Source: Desulfovibrio psychrotolerans
GTDB taxonomy: Bacteria > Desulfobacterota > Desulfovibrionia > Desulfovibrionales > Desulfovibrionaceae
Assembly (NCBI RefSeq): GCF_013340305.1
Contig: NZ_BLVP01000008.1
Coordinates: 689,719 to 753,718 of the forward strand
Length of the DNA stretch: 64,000 nt
Direction: 5' to 3'
Shown here piece by piece: positions 17,829 to 24,780 of this stretch. Below the pieces are notes generated by a model. It saw only the letters and a program-made list of their open reading frames with translations, did not search any database and was not told where the DNA came from. The position numbers and the translations under genes were made by a program. How positions within the stretch are numbered: position 1 is the stretch's first letter; every line of letters starts with the position of its first letter.

Positions 17829-18893
17829 CTATTCAAAGGTGATAACAACGCGGCGGTTCAGCCTGCGGCCTTCATCCGTGGAGTTGTCGTATTCCGGATC
17901 GCTTTCGCCCTTACCGACGGCTCTGATCCTGTCGGCGCTGATGCCCTTTTGGGCAAGGAAGGCGCGGACGGACTGTGCACGGCGCTCGGACAGGCCCTGG
18001 TTGTATGCATCGGTGCCCACGGAGTCGGTGTGACCGGTAAGCACTACGGTGCCGGGACGTTCCTGAATGAGCAGGGCGGCTTCGGTGAGGATGGCGGCGG
18101 AATCTTCGGTGATGACTGCGCTGTCAAAGGCAAAGTTCACGTTGCGCAGCACAAGCACTTCGTCTTCAGAAGCCGGAGCGGGTGCCGGAGCGGCGGCCAC
18201 CGGGGCCGGGGCGGATTCTTCAACCACGCGGTAGAAGACATCCTGCATGAACTTGTCCAGAGCCATTTCGCTGGCCAGCAATTGGGTGCCGTCCGCATAG
18301 ACGGAGCAGTTGTTCAGCGCGGAAATCTGCTTCAGAACAGCTTCGCCTTCTGCACTGTCGGCAAAAGAAACCACATGCAGGCAGATGCCGGGTTCGGTGT
18401 TATACAGAGCGCGCGCTTCTGCAACGGGGTCGCTGCCCTTGTTGGAAACGCCGTCGGAAACCACGATGACAGCGCCTTCACGCTTCATGGAGTGTACGGC
18501 AGAGTGCAGTTTCATCAGGCCATCGCCCATGGGGGTGTAGCGGCCGCGGATATCTTCGTTCACGGTAATGCCCATGAGACCCTTTTCCATGGCCACTGCA
18601 TTAAAAGCACCCTGTGCAAGGCGTTCCTTGTAGGGAGCAAAGGTGTGCAGTGAAGCGTCATACGGCAGGGCCGGAACCTTTTTGGTTACCTTAATCATCA
18701 GGTCGCGGGCGAGGACCATTTTGTTTTCGCCAGCCTGCTTGTGCGACATCATCATTGAACCGGAGTGGTCCATGAAGAAGTCAAAGCTGGCGATTTTGGG
18801 TTCCATACGCATGGTGGTCTGCGCTTGCGCAACGGCGGCAAAGCCGAGGAGCGCGATGCACGCGGATAAAAGCAGAATTCGGGAAATTTTCAT
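17829..18893 (-). CDS. VWA domain-OmpA domain fusion, exported
   Basis: A 354-residue exported protein. A signal peptide (ILLLSACIALLGFAAVAQAQ) precedes a von Willebrand A domain with a metal-ion site motif 'DHSGSM' near residue 42 and 'VVSDGVSNKGSD'. A short Ala/Pro linker (about 228-245) leads to an OmpA C-terminal domain: 'VNFAFDSAVI' and 'LTGHTDSVGTDAYNQGLSERRAQSV', then 'RIRAVGKGESDP'. OmpA domains bind diaminopimelate in peptidoglycan; VWA domains bind protein partners through a divalent metal. It is probably a periplasmic, wall-anchored adhesion or assembly protein. AAGGAG precedes the ATG and a sigma-70 promoter lies upstream. Confidence 0.9.
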   Translation of the reverse strand: MKISRILLLSACIALLGFAAVAQAQTTMRMEPKIASFDFFMDHSGSMMMSHKQAGENKMVLARDLMIKVTKKVPALPYDASLHTFAPYKERLAQGAFNAVAMEKGLMGITVNEDIRGRYTPMGDGLMKLHSAVHSMKREGAVIVVSDGVSNKGSDPVAEARALYNTEPGICLHVVSFADSAEGEAVLKQISALNNCSVYADGTQLLASEMALDKFMQDVFYRVVEESAPAPVAAAPAPAPASEDEVLVLRNVNFAFDSAVITEDSAAILTEAALLIQERPGTVVLTGHTDSVGTDAYNQGLSERRAQSVRAFLAQKGISADRIRAVGKGESDPEYDNSTDEGRRLNRRVVITFE

Positions 18894-18955
18894 GTGCGGT
18901 CTCCTTCATGAGAAAAACAATGAGTGCTGGTTAAGTGTAAAAACAAATTTTTCTA

Positions 18956-18985
18956 TCTATACACTGGTTTCCCGGTTTATGACAA
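18956..18985 (-). promoter_or_regulatory. Sigma-70-type promoter for the VWA-OmpA gene
   Basis: On the minus strand, TTGTCA (18985-18980) and TATAGA (18961-18956) are separated by 18 bp, 63 bp before the ATG. The region is AT-rich relative to its surroundings. Confidence 0.6.
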
Positions 18986-19053
18986 GCCATATAAAAAGAA
19001 TCTCTTTCTCCGGCAGGAAGATGCCTGCATCCGCGCCGCAACGGGCAGTGGCA

Positions 19054-19269
19054 TCAGGCTCCCTGCGCCACCAGAGCGGCGTACAGCGTTTCGTGCTCGG
19101 GGTATTTGATTCCTTTTCCGCACACTATGATGCTGGGCGAGAGCATGTCTGACTTCGGGTCTGCCAGTTCGCGTATCTCCCAGCGGTTGTCCTCTCTGCC
19201 CACCACAAGATCTTTCTTTTCTCTGTGAGCGCGCTTGATGGCGTAGAGAACCGATTCCTTGAACGTCAT
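19054..19269 (-). CDS. Small conserved-type hypothetical protein (71 aa)
   Basis: A 71-residue soluble protein, MTFKESVLYAIKRAHREKKDLVVGRED..., starting at the ATG after GGAGGAG, which excludes longer upstream starts. It has a basic amphipathic N-terminal helix, then alternating strands ('RWEIRELADPKSDMLSPSIIVCG'), with no export signal or metal motif. The good ribosome site and coherent protein pattern support it as real. I cannot assign a function. Confidence 0.65.
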   Translation of the reverse strand: MTFKESVLYAIKRAHREKKDLVVGREDNRWEIRELADPKSDMLSPSIIVCGKGIKYPEHETLYAALVAQGA

Positions 19270-19381
19270 GTGCTGCTCCTCCGATTGTGAATATATACGC
19301 CTGCCTGCATGCGTTGTAAAGGCCCGGATACAACCGGGTGTGCGGGATGCGGCAGGGGCTTGGGGGGCTTTTCGGAAGACG

Positions 19382-19417
19382 AAAGGCCGCCGTTCCCGCA
19401 GCGGGAAGGCGGCCTTT
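19382..19417. terminator. Strong bidirectional hairpin terminator
   Basis: AAAGGCCGCC-G-TTCCCGC / GCGGGAA-GGCGGCCTTT forms a long stem with a 3-nt loop. It follows the two small minus-strand genes and is itself upstream of the 71-aa gene. Confidence 0.75.
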
Positions 19418-19459
19418 ACCTGCCGGGTGGGCACTCCGGCGGACGGGCAAGGGGCAATA

Positions 19460-19537
19460 TCAGGTAAGCAGCATGGCCGCGAACACTTCAAGCAGAATAA
19501 GCGCAGCCAAAAAGAAGCCGAAATTCAGGGTGTCCAT
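19460..19537 (-). CDS. Very small predicted membrane protein (25 aa)
   Basis: A 25-residue open frame, MDTLNFGFFLAALILLEVFAAML, almost entirely one membrane helix with a Glu in its centre. It has a GAGGA ribosome site 6-7 nt before the ATG, follows the 61-aa gene on the same strand, and is followed by a terminator, so it reads as the last gene of a two-gene transcript. Small single-helix proteins often act as regulatory or accessory subunits; no family can be named. The Fur-like box at the operon promoter suggests iron control. Confidence 0.5.
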   Translation of the reverse strand: MDTLNFGFFLAALILLEVFAAMLLT

Positions 19538-19602
19538 TATTCTGTCCTCAAAATATGCACTGATTGCGCAGGAAAGTGCAGTAAGGCACTTGCTGATTCG
19601 CC

Positions 19603-19788
19603 TCAGCGTTCCCCCTCGGCAGCAGCGGGCGAAGAGGTGAGGTTGGGCGAGGGGGTGTTCCAGTTTGTGTTCATGGCGCTTTGCTGCTCCGCGGAAGGGT
19701 CGGTCACGATGAACGACAGGGCGGTCTTGAAGAAACGGCGCACGGTGTTGCGCTTGTCCGGCGAGCTTATGGAATAGGCTTTTACCAT
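19603..19788 (-). CDS. Small hypothetical protein (61 aa) of a Fur-box operon
   Basis: A 61-residue protein, MVKAYSISSPDKRNTVRRFFKTALSF..., with a strong CAGGAGA ribosome site. The N-terminal third is basic; the rest is polar with no membrane span or cysteine. It is the first gene after a good sigma-70 promoter (TTGATA-N17-TATACA) overlapped by a Fur-like box. I recall that short hypothetical genes belong to the iron regulon of Desulfovibrio species, which would suit this pair, but this was not checked. Confidence 0.6.
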   Translation of the reverse strand: MVKAYSISSPDKRNTVRRFFKTALSFIVTDPSAEQQSAMNTNWNTPSPNLTSSPAAAEGER

Positions 19789-19844
19789 CGGGAATCTCCT
19801 GACCCGTCATGCGGGGAAACGGTTGCGGTGAACTCTTGACGCCA

Positions 19845-19873
19845 TGTATAGTGAAAATGAAAGTCGTTATCAA
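19845..19873 (-). promoter_or_regulatory. Sigma-70-type promoter of the two-small-gene operon
   Basis: On the minus strand TTGATA (19873-19868) and TATACA (19850-19845) are separated by 17 bp, ideal spacing, 57 bp before the ATG of the 61-aa gene. Confidence 0.7.
19853..19871 (-). promoter_or_regulatory. Fur-like box
   Basis: GATAACGACTTTCATTTTC on the minus strand matches the classical 19-bp Fur box (GATAATGATAATCATTATC) at 14 of 19 positions by eye. It fills the spacer and part of the -35 of the promoter, exactly where a repressor would block RNA polymerase. Confidence 0.6.
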
Positions 19874-20032
19874 GCAAAAAGTTGAGAAAGTGAAATTAAT
19901 CTGACCAGGGAGCGGTTACGGGCCGGCGTGTTGCGCTTTGCAAAGAGAAAAATGGACTCTCTTATGGATGAATGTATGTGCCGGGGGGGGCTTCTGAAGG
20001 GCATTGGGCGATACGGTTTGGACGCCATGGGG

Positions 20033-21379
20033 CTAGGCATCCGGACGTAACGGTGCGCTTCCGACACCGGGCCAGATGCGCACTATGCCCAGAGTGGCGC
20101 GGAGGGCGGTCCATACGCCCGTGGCGATCCATATCCAGGAAAGGGCTGACAAGCCAGAGTGCGCAGGCGGCATAAACAGCACTGCCATGCCGCACAGGGC
20201 GGAAATAATCATGCTGTTGCGCAGGTACCGGAAGTCGCCCGTGCCCCAGTGGATGCCGTCTGTGGCAAAGGAGAGGGCGTTTACGGGTTGCAGGGCCGCG
20301 GCGATGAGCCATGCCTGCGCGAAGGTGGAGCTGGCTTCTGCCGGGACGAGCAGCCATGCGATGGGACGTTGGAAAAGCAGCATGCCAGCCGCCATGAGCA
20401 GCCCTGTTCCTGTGCTCCACAGGCAGACCGTTGCCGCAACGTGCCGCGCGTGCAGCGTTGTGCCGCGCCCCATGAAGTAGCCTATGAGGCTTTGCCCGGT
20501 GATGGCGAAAGCATCCAGAAAGAGCGCGGTGAAGAAAAAGAACTGGCGTATGGCCTGATGTGCCGCGCCGGATTGTGCACCCGCCGACGTGGCAACGCGG
20601 GTTGCCAGCAGAAGAAAGGTAAGTACCATGGCGGTGCGCACGAACAGGTCGCCGCCAATGACAATGAGTTTGCGGAGGTCTGCCGGGCGTACTTGCCGGG
20701 CAATGCCGATGTGCCGGTGCACCAGCAGCACCGCCCATAGGGCACCGAACCATTGGCTTATGGTGGTGGCTATGGCCGCGCCGGAAATGCCCAGTGCCGG
20801 AAAGGGGCCGAAGCCGAAGATGAGCATCCAGTCCAGCAGGATATTCAGGGCGTTCAGCCCCGCTGCGATGAACAGGGGCGCGCGCATCATCTGCAATCCG
20901 CGCAATGCGCCGAAGCAGGACAGGGTGAGCAGCACCGCGGGAGCACCGATGAGCCGGTGGCGCATGTAGTCCACGGCCATGGCGAGCATTTCTCCCTCGC
21001 CTCCCATGGCGCGGGCGGCAGGTTCCACAAAGGCCCACGCCAGCAGGGCGGAAAGGATGCCCAGCCCCAGCGCCAGCACAAGCGAGGCCGTGAGCACCAT
21101 GGATGCCCGGTGGCGGTCTTGCGCGCCGAGGCAGTTGGCCAGTTCTGTCTGCGTGCCCACACCGAGAAAGCTGAATACCCAGAAGGCAGAGGTGAGCACC
21201 ATGGTGCCCACGCCCAGAGCGGCCAGATGCTCAGTGCCGAGACGGGCCACGAAGGCCGTGTCGGCAAGGCCGGTGAGGGGCTCTGCGATGAGGGAGACGA
21301 GCACCGGCAGAGTCATGGCAAGCAGGGTACGGCGGGGCGCCCTGAGGTAGGGGTGCTGATCCGGGGCATGGATGGACAT
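20033..21379 (-). CDS. MATE-family multidrug/cation efflux transporter, DinF-like
   Basis: A 448-residue protein with about twelve hydrophobic segments in two pseudo-symmetrical halves. The N-terminal 'LPVLVSLIAEPLTGLADTAFVARLGTEHLAALG' is the MATE signature in its DinF-like form; 'NALNILLDWMLIFGFG' and 'AITGQSLIGYFMGRG' match later family segments. MATE proteins export drugs or metabolites in exchange for protons or sodium across the inner membrane. It is monocistronic, divergent from the tail-fibre gene. The substrate cannot be predicted. Confidence 0.92.
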   Translation of the reverse strand: MSIHAPDQHPYLRAPRRTLLAMTLPVLVSLIAEPLTGLADTAFVARLGTEHLAALGVGTMVLTSAFWVFSFLGVGTQTELANCLGAQDRHRASMVLTASLVLALGLGILSALLAWAFVEPAARAMGGEGEMLAMAVDYMRHRLIGAPAVLLTLSCFGALRGLQMMRAPLFIAAGLNALNILLDWMLIFGFGPFPALGISGAAIATTISQWFGALWAVLLVHRHIGIARQVRPADLRKLIVIGGDLFVRTAMVLTFLLLATRVATSAGAQSGAAHQAIRQFFFFTALFLDAFAITGQSLIGYFMGRGTTLHARHVAATVCLWSTGTGLLMAAGMLLFQRPIAWLLVPAEASSTFAQAWLIAAALQPVNALSFATDGIHWGTGDFRYLRNSMIISALCGMAVLFMPPAHSGLSALSWIWIATGVWTALRATLGIVRIWPGVGSAPLRPDA

Positions 21380-21588
21380 GGCGCTGACCTTTGAAAGAGG
21401 GAGTCTGCGGGTTTGAGGAAGAACGCTTGTCGTGCCTGTGGGGAATATCGGAAATGAGCGGCGGCTGGAAGGAGAAATGTTTCCGGTCCCGTATCTGTTT
21501 GCTGTGGAATGAGCTGTGGTCGTGTGTCATGCCTGCGCATACCGTTCCGGTCGCATGGGCCGGAAGAACCGCAGACAGGAGTGAACGG

Positions 21589-23163
21589 ATGACGGTATCC
21601 ACAATGACAACGGTGCATGCCTATGTGGGCGACGGCGTGCAGCAGGAATGGCCGGTGCTGTTTCCCTTTTTCAACCCGGAGGATGTGCGGGCCATTCGGA
21701 CAGGGGCAGACGGGAAGGACACAGTGCTCGCGTATGGCAGCGAGTACACGGTGGCGGCACTGGAGAATGGAGGTCGTTGCATCTGCCCGCTGGGCAGCGG
21801 TGAACGGCTTACCCTGTTCCTTGATCTGGCTCCGGTGCAGCAGATTGACCTGAGCAATACAGGCATTCTGGCACCGGAGATCATAGAGCGGGGGTTTGAT
21901 CGCCTGACACTTATTGCCCAGCAGTTGAAGGAAGAGGTGGGGCGCTGTGTGCAGATAGGCCGCACCAGCGGGCTGACACCGAATGAACTGCTGGCGAGCA
22001 TTGACGCCAGCGTGGCGGTATGCACGGCGGCGCAGGCGGCATCCGGCCAGAGCGCAGCCGGAGCGGCAACAGCGCGGGACGAGGCGGCGGTTTCGGCCAT
22101 GGCATCGGCTGCCGCTGCGGCATCTGTGAACCTGCCTGGGCCTGCCCCTGCTGAATCGGGCCGTGGGCTTGTTGTGGCCCCGGAAGGCGGCTGGACATTG
22201 GGCGGCACGGCGGCTGCGAAAAACGTGGGCACGGGGCCGGATGACGTGCCGACGAATGATCTCATTCCCGTGCCGGACCTGTCAGCAATTTGGGACGCAT
22301 TGGGTATGACCAACGTGCGCATGGCGTTTGATGGCTGGCGTGATTTTGTCAGCGCGATTGCGGACACCTACGGAGACGCAACCGGGATTGCCGTGGCGGA
22401 GATTTTCGCGCGTGATGCCGCTATTCATGCGTATTATGTACCAACGCCGGATGTAGCAAGCCTGACAACCGTTACCGGGAGCAACCTTAGCGGTGGTGCG
22501 TCATACTTGGGCTTGAATACGCTGGCGAATGACACCGGGCACGTGGATTACACGTTTGCATCGCCGCGCATCATAACGGAGTTTGCATTAACGGCGCACG
22601 CCACGTTGCCTGAACGCGCGCCCAAAACGTGGACATTGGTTGGCGACCCGGCTGGTGCGAATGTCACTCTACTGAACATTGTACATGAGGGGGCATGGTC
22701 AGGCAGCGAGGTACGTAAATACGCCATGAACGCAGAGGCCGCAGCCTACTCAACGTATAGGCTGTACTACGTGGCCAAGGATGATCCCTTCGGCAAATCG
22801 AACGAATACTACTGGGGGCGGGCGCACTTTTACGAGATGCCAGCGGGTGAGCGGGATCTTGCGTCGATTGCATTTACGGCGGAGGCGGCTCCTGCAATGG
22901 TGCGCGTCCTGATAGTTGCCGAAACCGGGGCAATGGTTCTTAACACCGACTTGATTGTAGAGGCATCGCGAGATGACGGAACCACGTGGTCGCAGTGCTC
23001 AATGTCTGCATACGCCAACTATGGCGCGCCGGGGGGTCCCGTTATCTACGCAGGACAGGCAGATGTATCTGCACAGCCGAACGGCACGGCGGTGCGGTAC
23101 AGAATACGTGCCAGTACGCTAACATTGCCGGTCATCCACGCCGTGTGGATGCAGTGGGGTTAG
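21589..23163 (+). CDS. Phage-type tail-fibre protein with a discoidin-like binding domain
   Basis: A 524-residue protein; the ATG follows CAGGAG, so the longer upstream frame is not used. Residues 8-120 ('VHAYVGDGVQQEWPVLFPFFNPEDVRAI') match the T7-type tail-fibre N-terminal domain that attaches a fibre to a tail. A short Ala-rich coiled region follows (about 150-185), then a domain resembling an F5/8-C (discoidin) carbohydrate-binding fold ('IITEFALTAHATLPERAPKTWTLVGD', 'STYRLYYVAKDD'). The C-terminal part ('LIVEASRDDGTTWSQ') is common in phage tails. No other structural phage genes surround it. It stands at the 3' side of tRNA-Pro, as expected for a prophage remnant. Confidence 0.82.
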   Translation: MTVSTMTTVHAYVGDGVQQEWPVLFPFFNPEDVRAIRTGADGKDTVLAYGSEYTVAALENGGRCICPLGSGERLTLFLDLAPVQQIDLSNTGILAPEIIERGFDRLTLIAQQLKEEVGRCVQIGRTSGLTPNELLASIDASVAVCTAAQAASGQSAAGAATARDEAAVSAMASAAAAASVNLPGPAPAESGRGLVVAPEGGWTLGGTAAAKNVGTGPDDVPTNDLIPVPDLSAIWDALGMTNVRMAFDGWRDFVSAIADTYGDATGIAVAEIFARDAAIHAYYVPTPDVASLTTVTGSNLSGGASYLGLNTLANDTGHVDYTFASPRIITEFALTAHATLPERAPKTWTLVGDPAGANVTLLNIVHEGAWSGSEVRKYAMNAEAAAYSTYRLYYVAKDDPFGKSNEYYWGRAHFYEMPAGERDLASIAFTAEAAPAMVRVLIVAETGAMVLNTDLIVEASRDDGTTWSQCSMSAYANYGAPGGPVIYAGQADVSAQPNGTAVRYRIRASTLTLPVIHAVWMQWG

Positions 23164-23164
23164 T

Positions 23165-23224
23165 ATGATAATCGTAATCAAGCCGGGGGAGAACCCCGTA
23201 CCCGCACCGCCCGTGCGCCGTTGA
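23165..23224 (+). CDS. Tiny open frame after the tail-fibre gene
   Basis: A 19-codon frame, MIIVIKPGENPVPAPPVRR, starts one base after the tail-fibre stop. It may be a decayed or truncated partner gene of a phage operon. There is no separate ribosome site, so translation would rely on coupling. Support is weak. Confidence 0.25.
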   Translation: MIIVIKPGENPVPAPPVRR

Positions 23225-23275
23225 CCGGTTGTGATTGGGGGATGTGGTGTTAGCGGTTGCCCGTTCGATAGGGTG

Positions 23276-23318
23276 AAAAAAAGCAGGGCTTGCGGTGTGT
23301 TCCGCAAGCCCTGATCGT
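23276..23318. terminator. Bidirectional terminator between tail-fibre gene and tRNA-Pro
   Basis: An 11-bp perfect stem AGGGCTTGCGG / CCGCAAGCCCT with a 6-nt loop has T runs on both sides: TTTTT on the plus strand and TTTTTTT on the minus strand. It ends the tRNA transcript and the tail-fibre transcript. Confidence 0.88.
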
Positions 23319-23323
23319 TTTTA

Positions 23324-23400
23324 TGGTCGGGATGAAAGGATTCGAACCTTCGATCTCTGCGTCCCGAACGCAGCGCTCTACCAAACTGAGCCACATCCCG
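23324..23400 (-). tRNA. tRNA-Pro (CGG anticodon)
   Basis: The minus strand folds as a full cloverleaf: acceptor CGGGATG / CATCCCG, discriminator A and encoded CCA; the D arm holds GGCTCAGTTTGGTAGAGC; the anticodon arm is CTGCG-TTCGGGA-CGCAG with CGG at the anticodon position; the T arm has GGTTCGAATCC. It is 77 nt long including CCA. A TTGCAA-N17-TAGTTA pair upstream on the same strand is a weak promoter candidate. Confidence 0.97.
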
Positions 23401-23443
23401 TGAGGAGGGGATAACTAGCGTAGCTCACAGATGTTTGCAAGCC

Positions 23444-23466
23444 TTTTTTCGCGCGTTGCGAAAAAA
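23444..23466. repeat. Perfect AT-rich hairpin upstream of tRNA-Pro
   Basis: TTTTTTCGC-GCGTT-GCGAAAAAA is a 9-bp perfect inverted repeat. It lies in the divergent region between the tRNA and cheB. The function is not evident; a protein-binding palindrome or a cryptic terminator is possible. Confidence 0.5.
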
Positions 23467-23519
23467 TACTGTTTCTTTTATTGTTGAATAAAGCGTGGTA
23501 ATACTCACTATGATGTGCT

Positions 23520-23542
23520 GGCAAGGCGGGCTCTGCCTTGCC
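23520..23542 (+). promoter_or_regulatory. Hairpin in the cheB leader region
   Basis: GGCAAGGC-GGGCTCT-GCCTTGCC is an 8-bp perfect inverted repeat about 100 bp before the cheB start. There is no T run after it, so it is not a terminator. It could be a leader structure or operator of the chemotaxis operon. Confidence 0.4.
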
Positions 23543-23638
23543 GAGTATGTTGGGGGGGCCGATTTCTCTCCTGTGATTTCGTATTCATGTTGCCGTTCAT
23601 TTCGATTCCTCATCACCGTAATTCACAAGGAGTGAAGG

Positions 23639-24724
23639 GTGATTACTGTTGTAGTTGTTGATGATTCCGCGTTCATGCGCAAGGCGCTGAGCAGCATGCT
23701 TGAAAAAGATCCGGAAATCCGGGTTGTTGCCACTGCCCGTGACGGGCAGGAAGGGTTGGAGCTTATCCGTAAGCACAATCCGGATGTGGTGACTCTTGAT
23801 ATAGAAATGCCGCGTATGGACGGATTGACCGCCCTGCGGCACATAATGATGGAAATGCCCCGGCCCGTGCTTATGGTCAGCTCGCTTACCGTGGAGGGCG
23901 CGGAGGCGACGCTGAAGGCACTGGAACTGGGGGCTGTGGATTTTATCCCCAAGCAGCTTTCCAAGGTCTCGCTGGATATTGTGAAGATTGAGGAAGACCT
24001 GCAGGACAAGGTGAAGCAGATTTCCCGCAGGCGTGTTGTGTCGCCCCGTGCGGTGCGTCCTGTGCGGCCCGCAGGGGCGGCAGGCGTTTCTGCAGGTGCG
24101 GCTGTTGCTCCGGGAGTGCCCCGCATGGTGGCATCGCGGGCAGGAAGGCCGCTGCGAGACGTGGTTGCCATAGGCGTTTCCACGGGCGGGCCGCCTGCGG
24201 TGCAGAAGGTGCTTTCGCAGTTGCCTGCGGATTTTCCGGCCAGCATACTTATTGCGCAGCACATGCCTGCGGCCTTTACCGGGCCGTTTGCAAAGCGCCT
24301 GGACGGGGTGTGCAAAATAAAGGTGAAGGAAGCGGAACCGGGCGACAAAGCCATGCCCGGCACAGCCTATGTTGCTCCGGGCGGGAAACATATCCGGCTT
24401 GAACTGCGCGGCGGCAGGATGGAAATAATTGTCACCCCGGAGCCTGCGGAGGCATTGTATAAACCTTCGGCCAACGTGCTCATGGAATCTGTGGGCAATC
24501 TGGTTGGCCGGCGCGCCCTTGGGGTTATTCTTACCGGCATGGGCAGCGACGGGGCCGAAGGCATGCGCGTGCTGAAGCAGAAAGGGGGGCGGGCCTTTGC
24601 GCAGAGCGATGCCACCTGTGTGGTCTACGGTATGCCTAAGGCCATTGTGGATGCCGGGCTTGCAGACGAGATACATGATATTGACGACATGGCAGAAGCC
24701 ATTATGGCGGGACTGTACAAATAA
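23639..24724 (+). CDS. cheB: CheB protein-glutamate methylesterase
   Basis: A 361-residue response-regulator enzyme that removes methyl groups from chemoreceptors. It starts with GTG, 6 nt after AAGGAG. The receiver domain (1-120) has Asp54 in 'VVTLDIEMPRMDG'. A linker rich in Ala, Val, Arg and Pro (about 133-165) leads to the methylesterase domain with Ser181 ('IGVSTGGPPA'), His208 ('IAQHMPAAF') and Asp304 ('TGMGSDGAEG'), the complete catalytic triad. It is first in the chemotaxis operon, ahead of the HEAT-repeat gene and cheR. Confidence 0.95.
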   Translation: MITVVVVDDSAFMRKALSSMLEKDPEIRVVATARDGQEGLELIRKHNPDVVTLDIEMPRMDGLTALRHIMMEMPRPVLMVSSLTVEGAEATLKALELGAVDFIPKQLSKVSLDIVKIEEDLQDKVKQISRRRVVSPRAVRPVRPAGAAGVSAGAAVAPGVPRMVASRAGRPLRDVVAIGVSTGGPPAVQKVLSQLPADFPASILIAQHMPAAFTGPFAKRLDGVCKIKVKEAEPGDKAMPGTAYVAPGGKHIRLELRGGRMEIIVTPEPAEALYKPSANVLMESVGNLVGRRALGVILTGMGSDGAEGMRVLKQKGGRAFAQSDATCVVYGMPKAIVDAGLADEIHDIDDMAEAIMAGLYK

Positions 24725-24780
24725 AGGTGCCGCCGTGGCTTGGGGCGCAGTGTTACGAACGTGCAGCAAGGTTGGGGTCC

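Noticed and set aside
21589..23163. Diversity-generating retroelement target in the tail-fibre gene
   Set aside because: No reverse transcriptase or template repeat is visible nearby and the C-terminus does not look like a variable C-type lectin region.
23539..23565. GCCGATTT upstream of cheB, considered as a sigma-28 promoter
   Set aside because: The matching -35 octamer (TGCCGAGT) agrees at only 3 of 8 positions.
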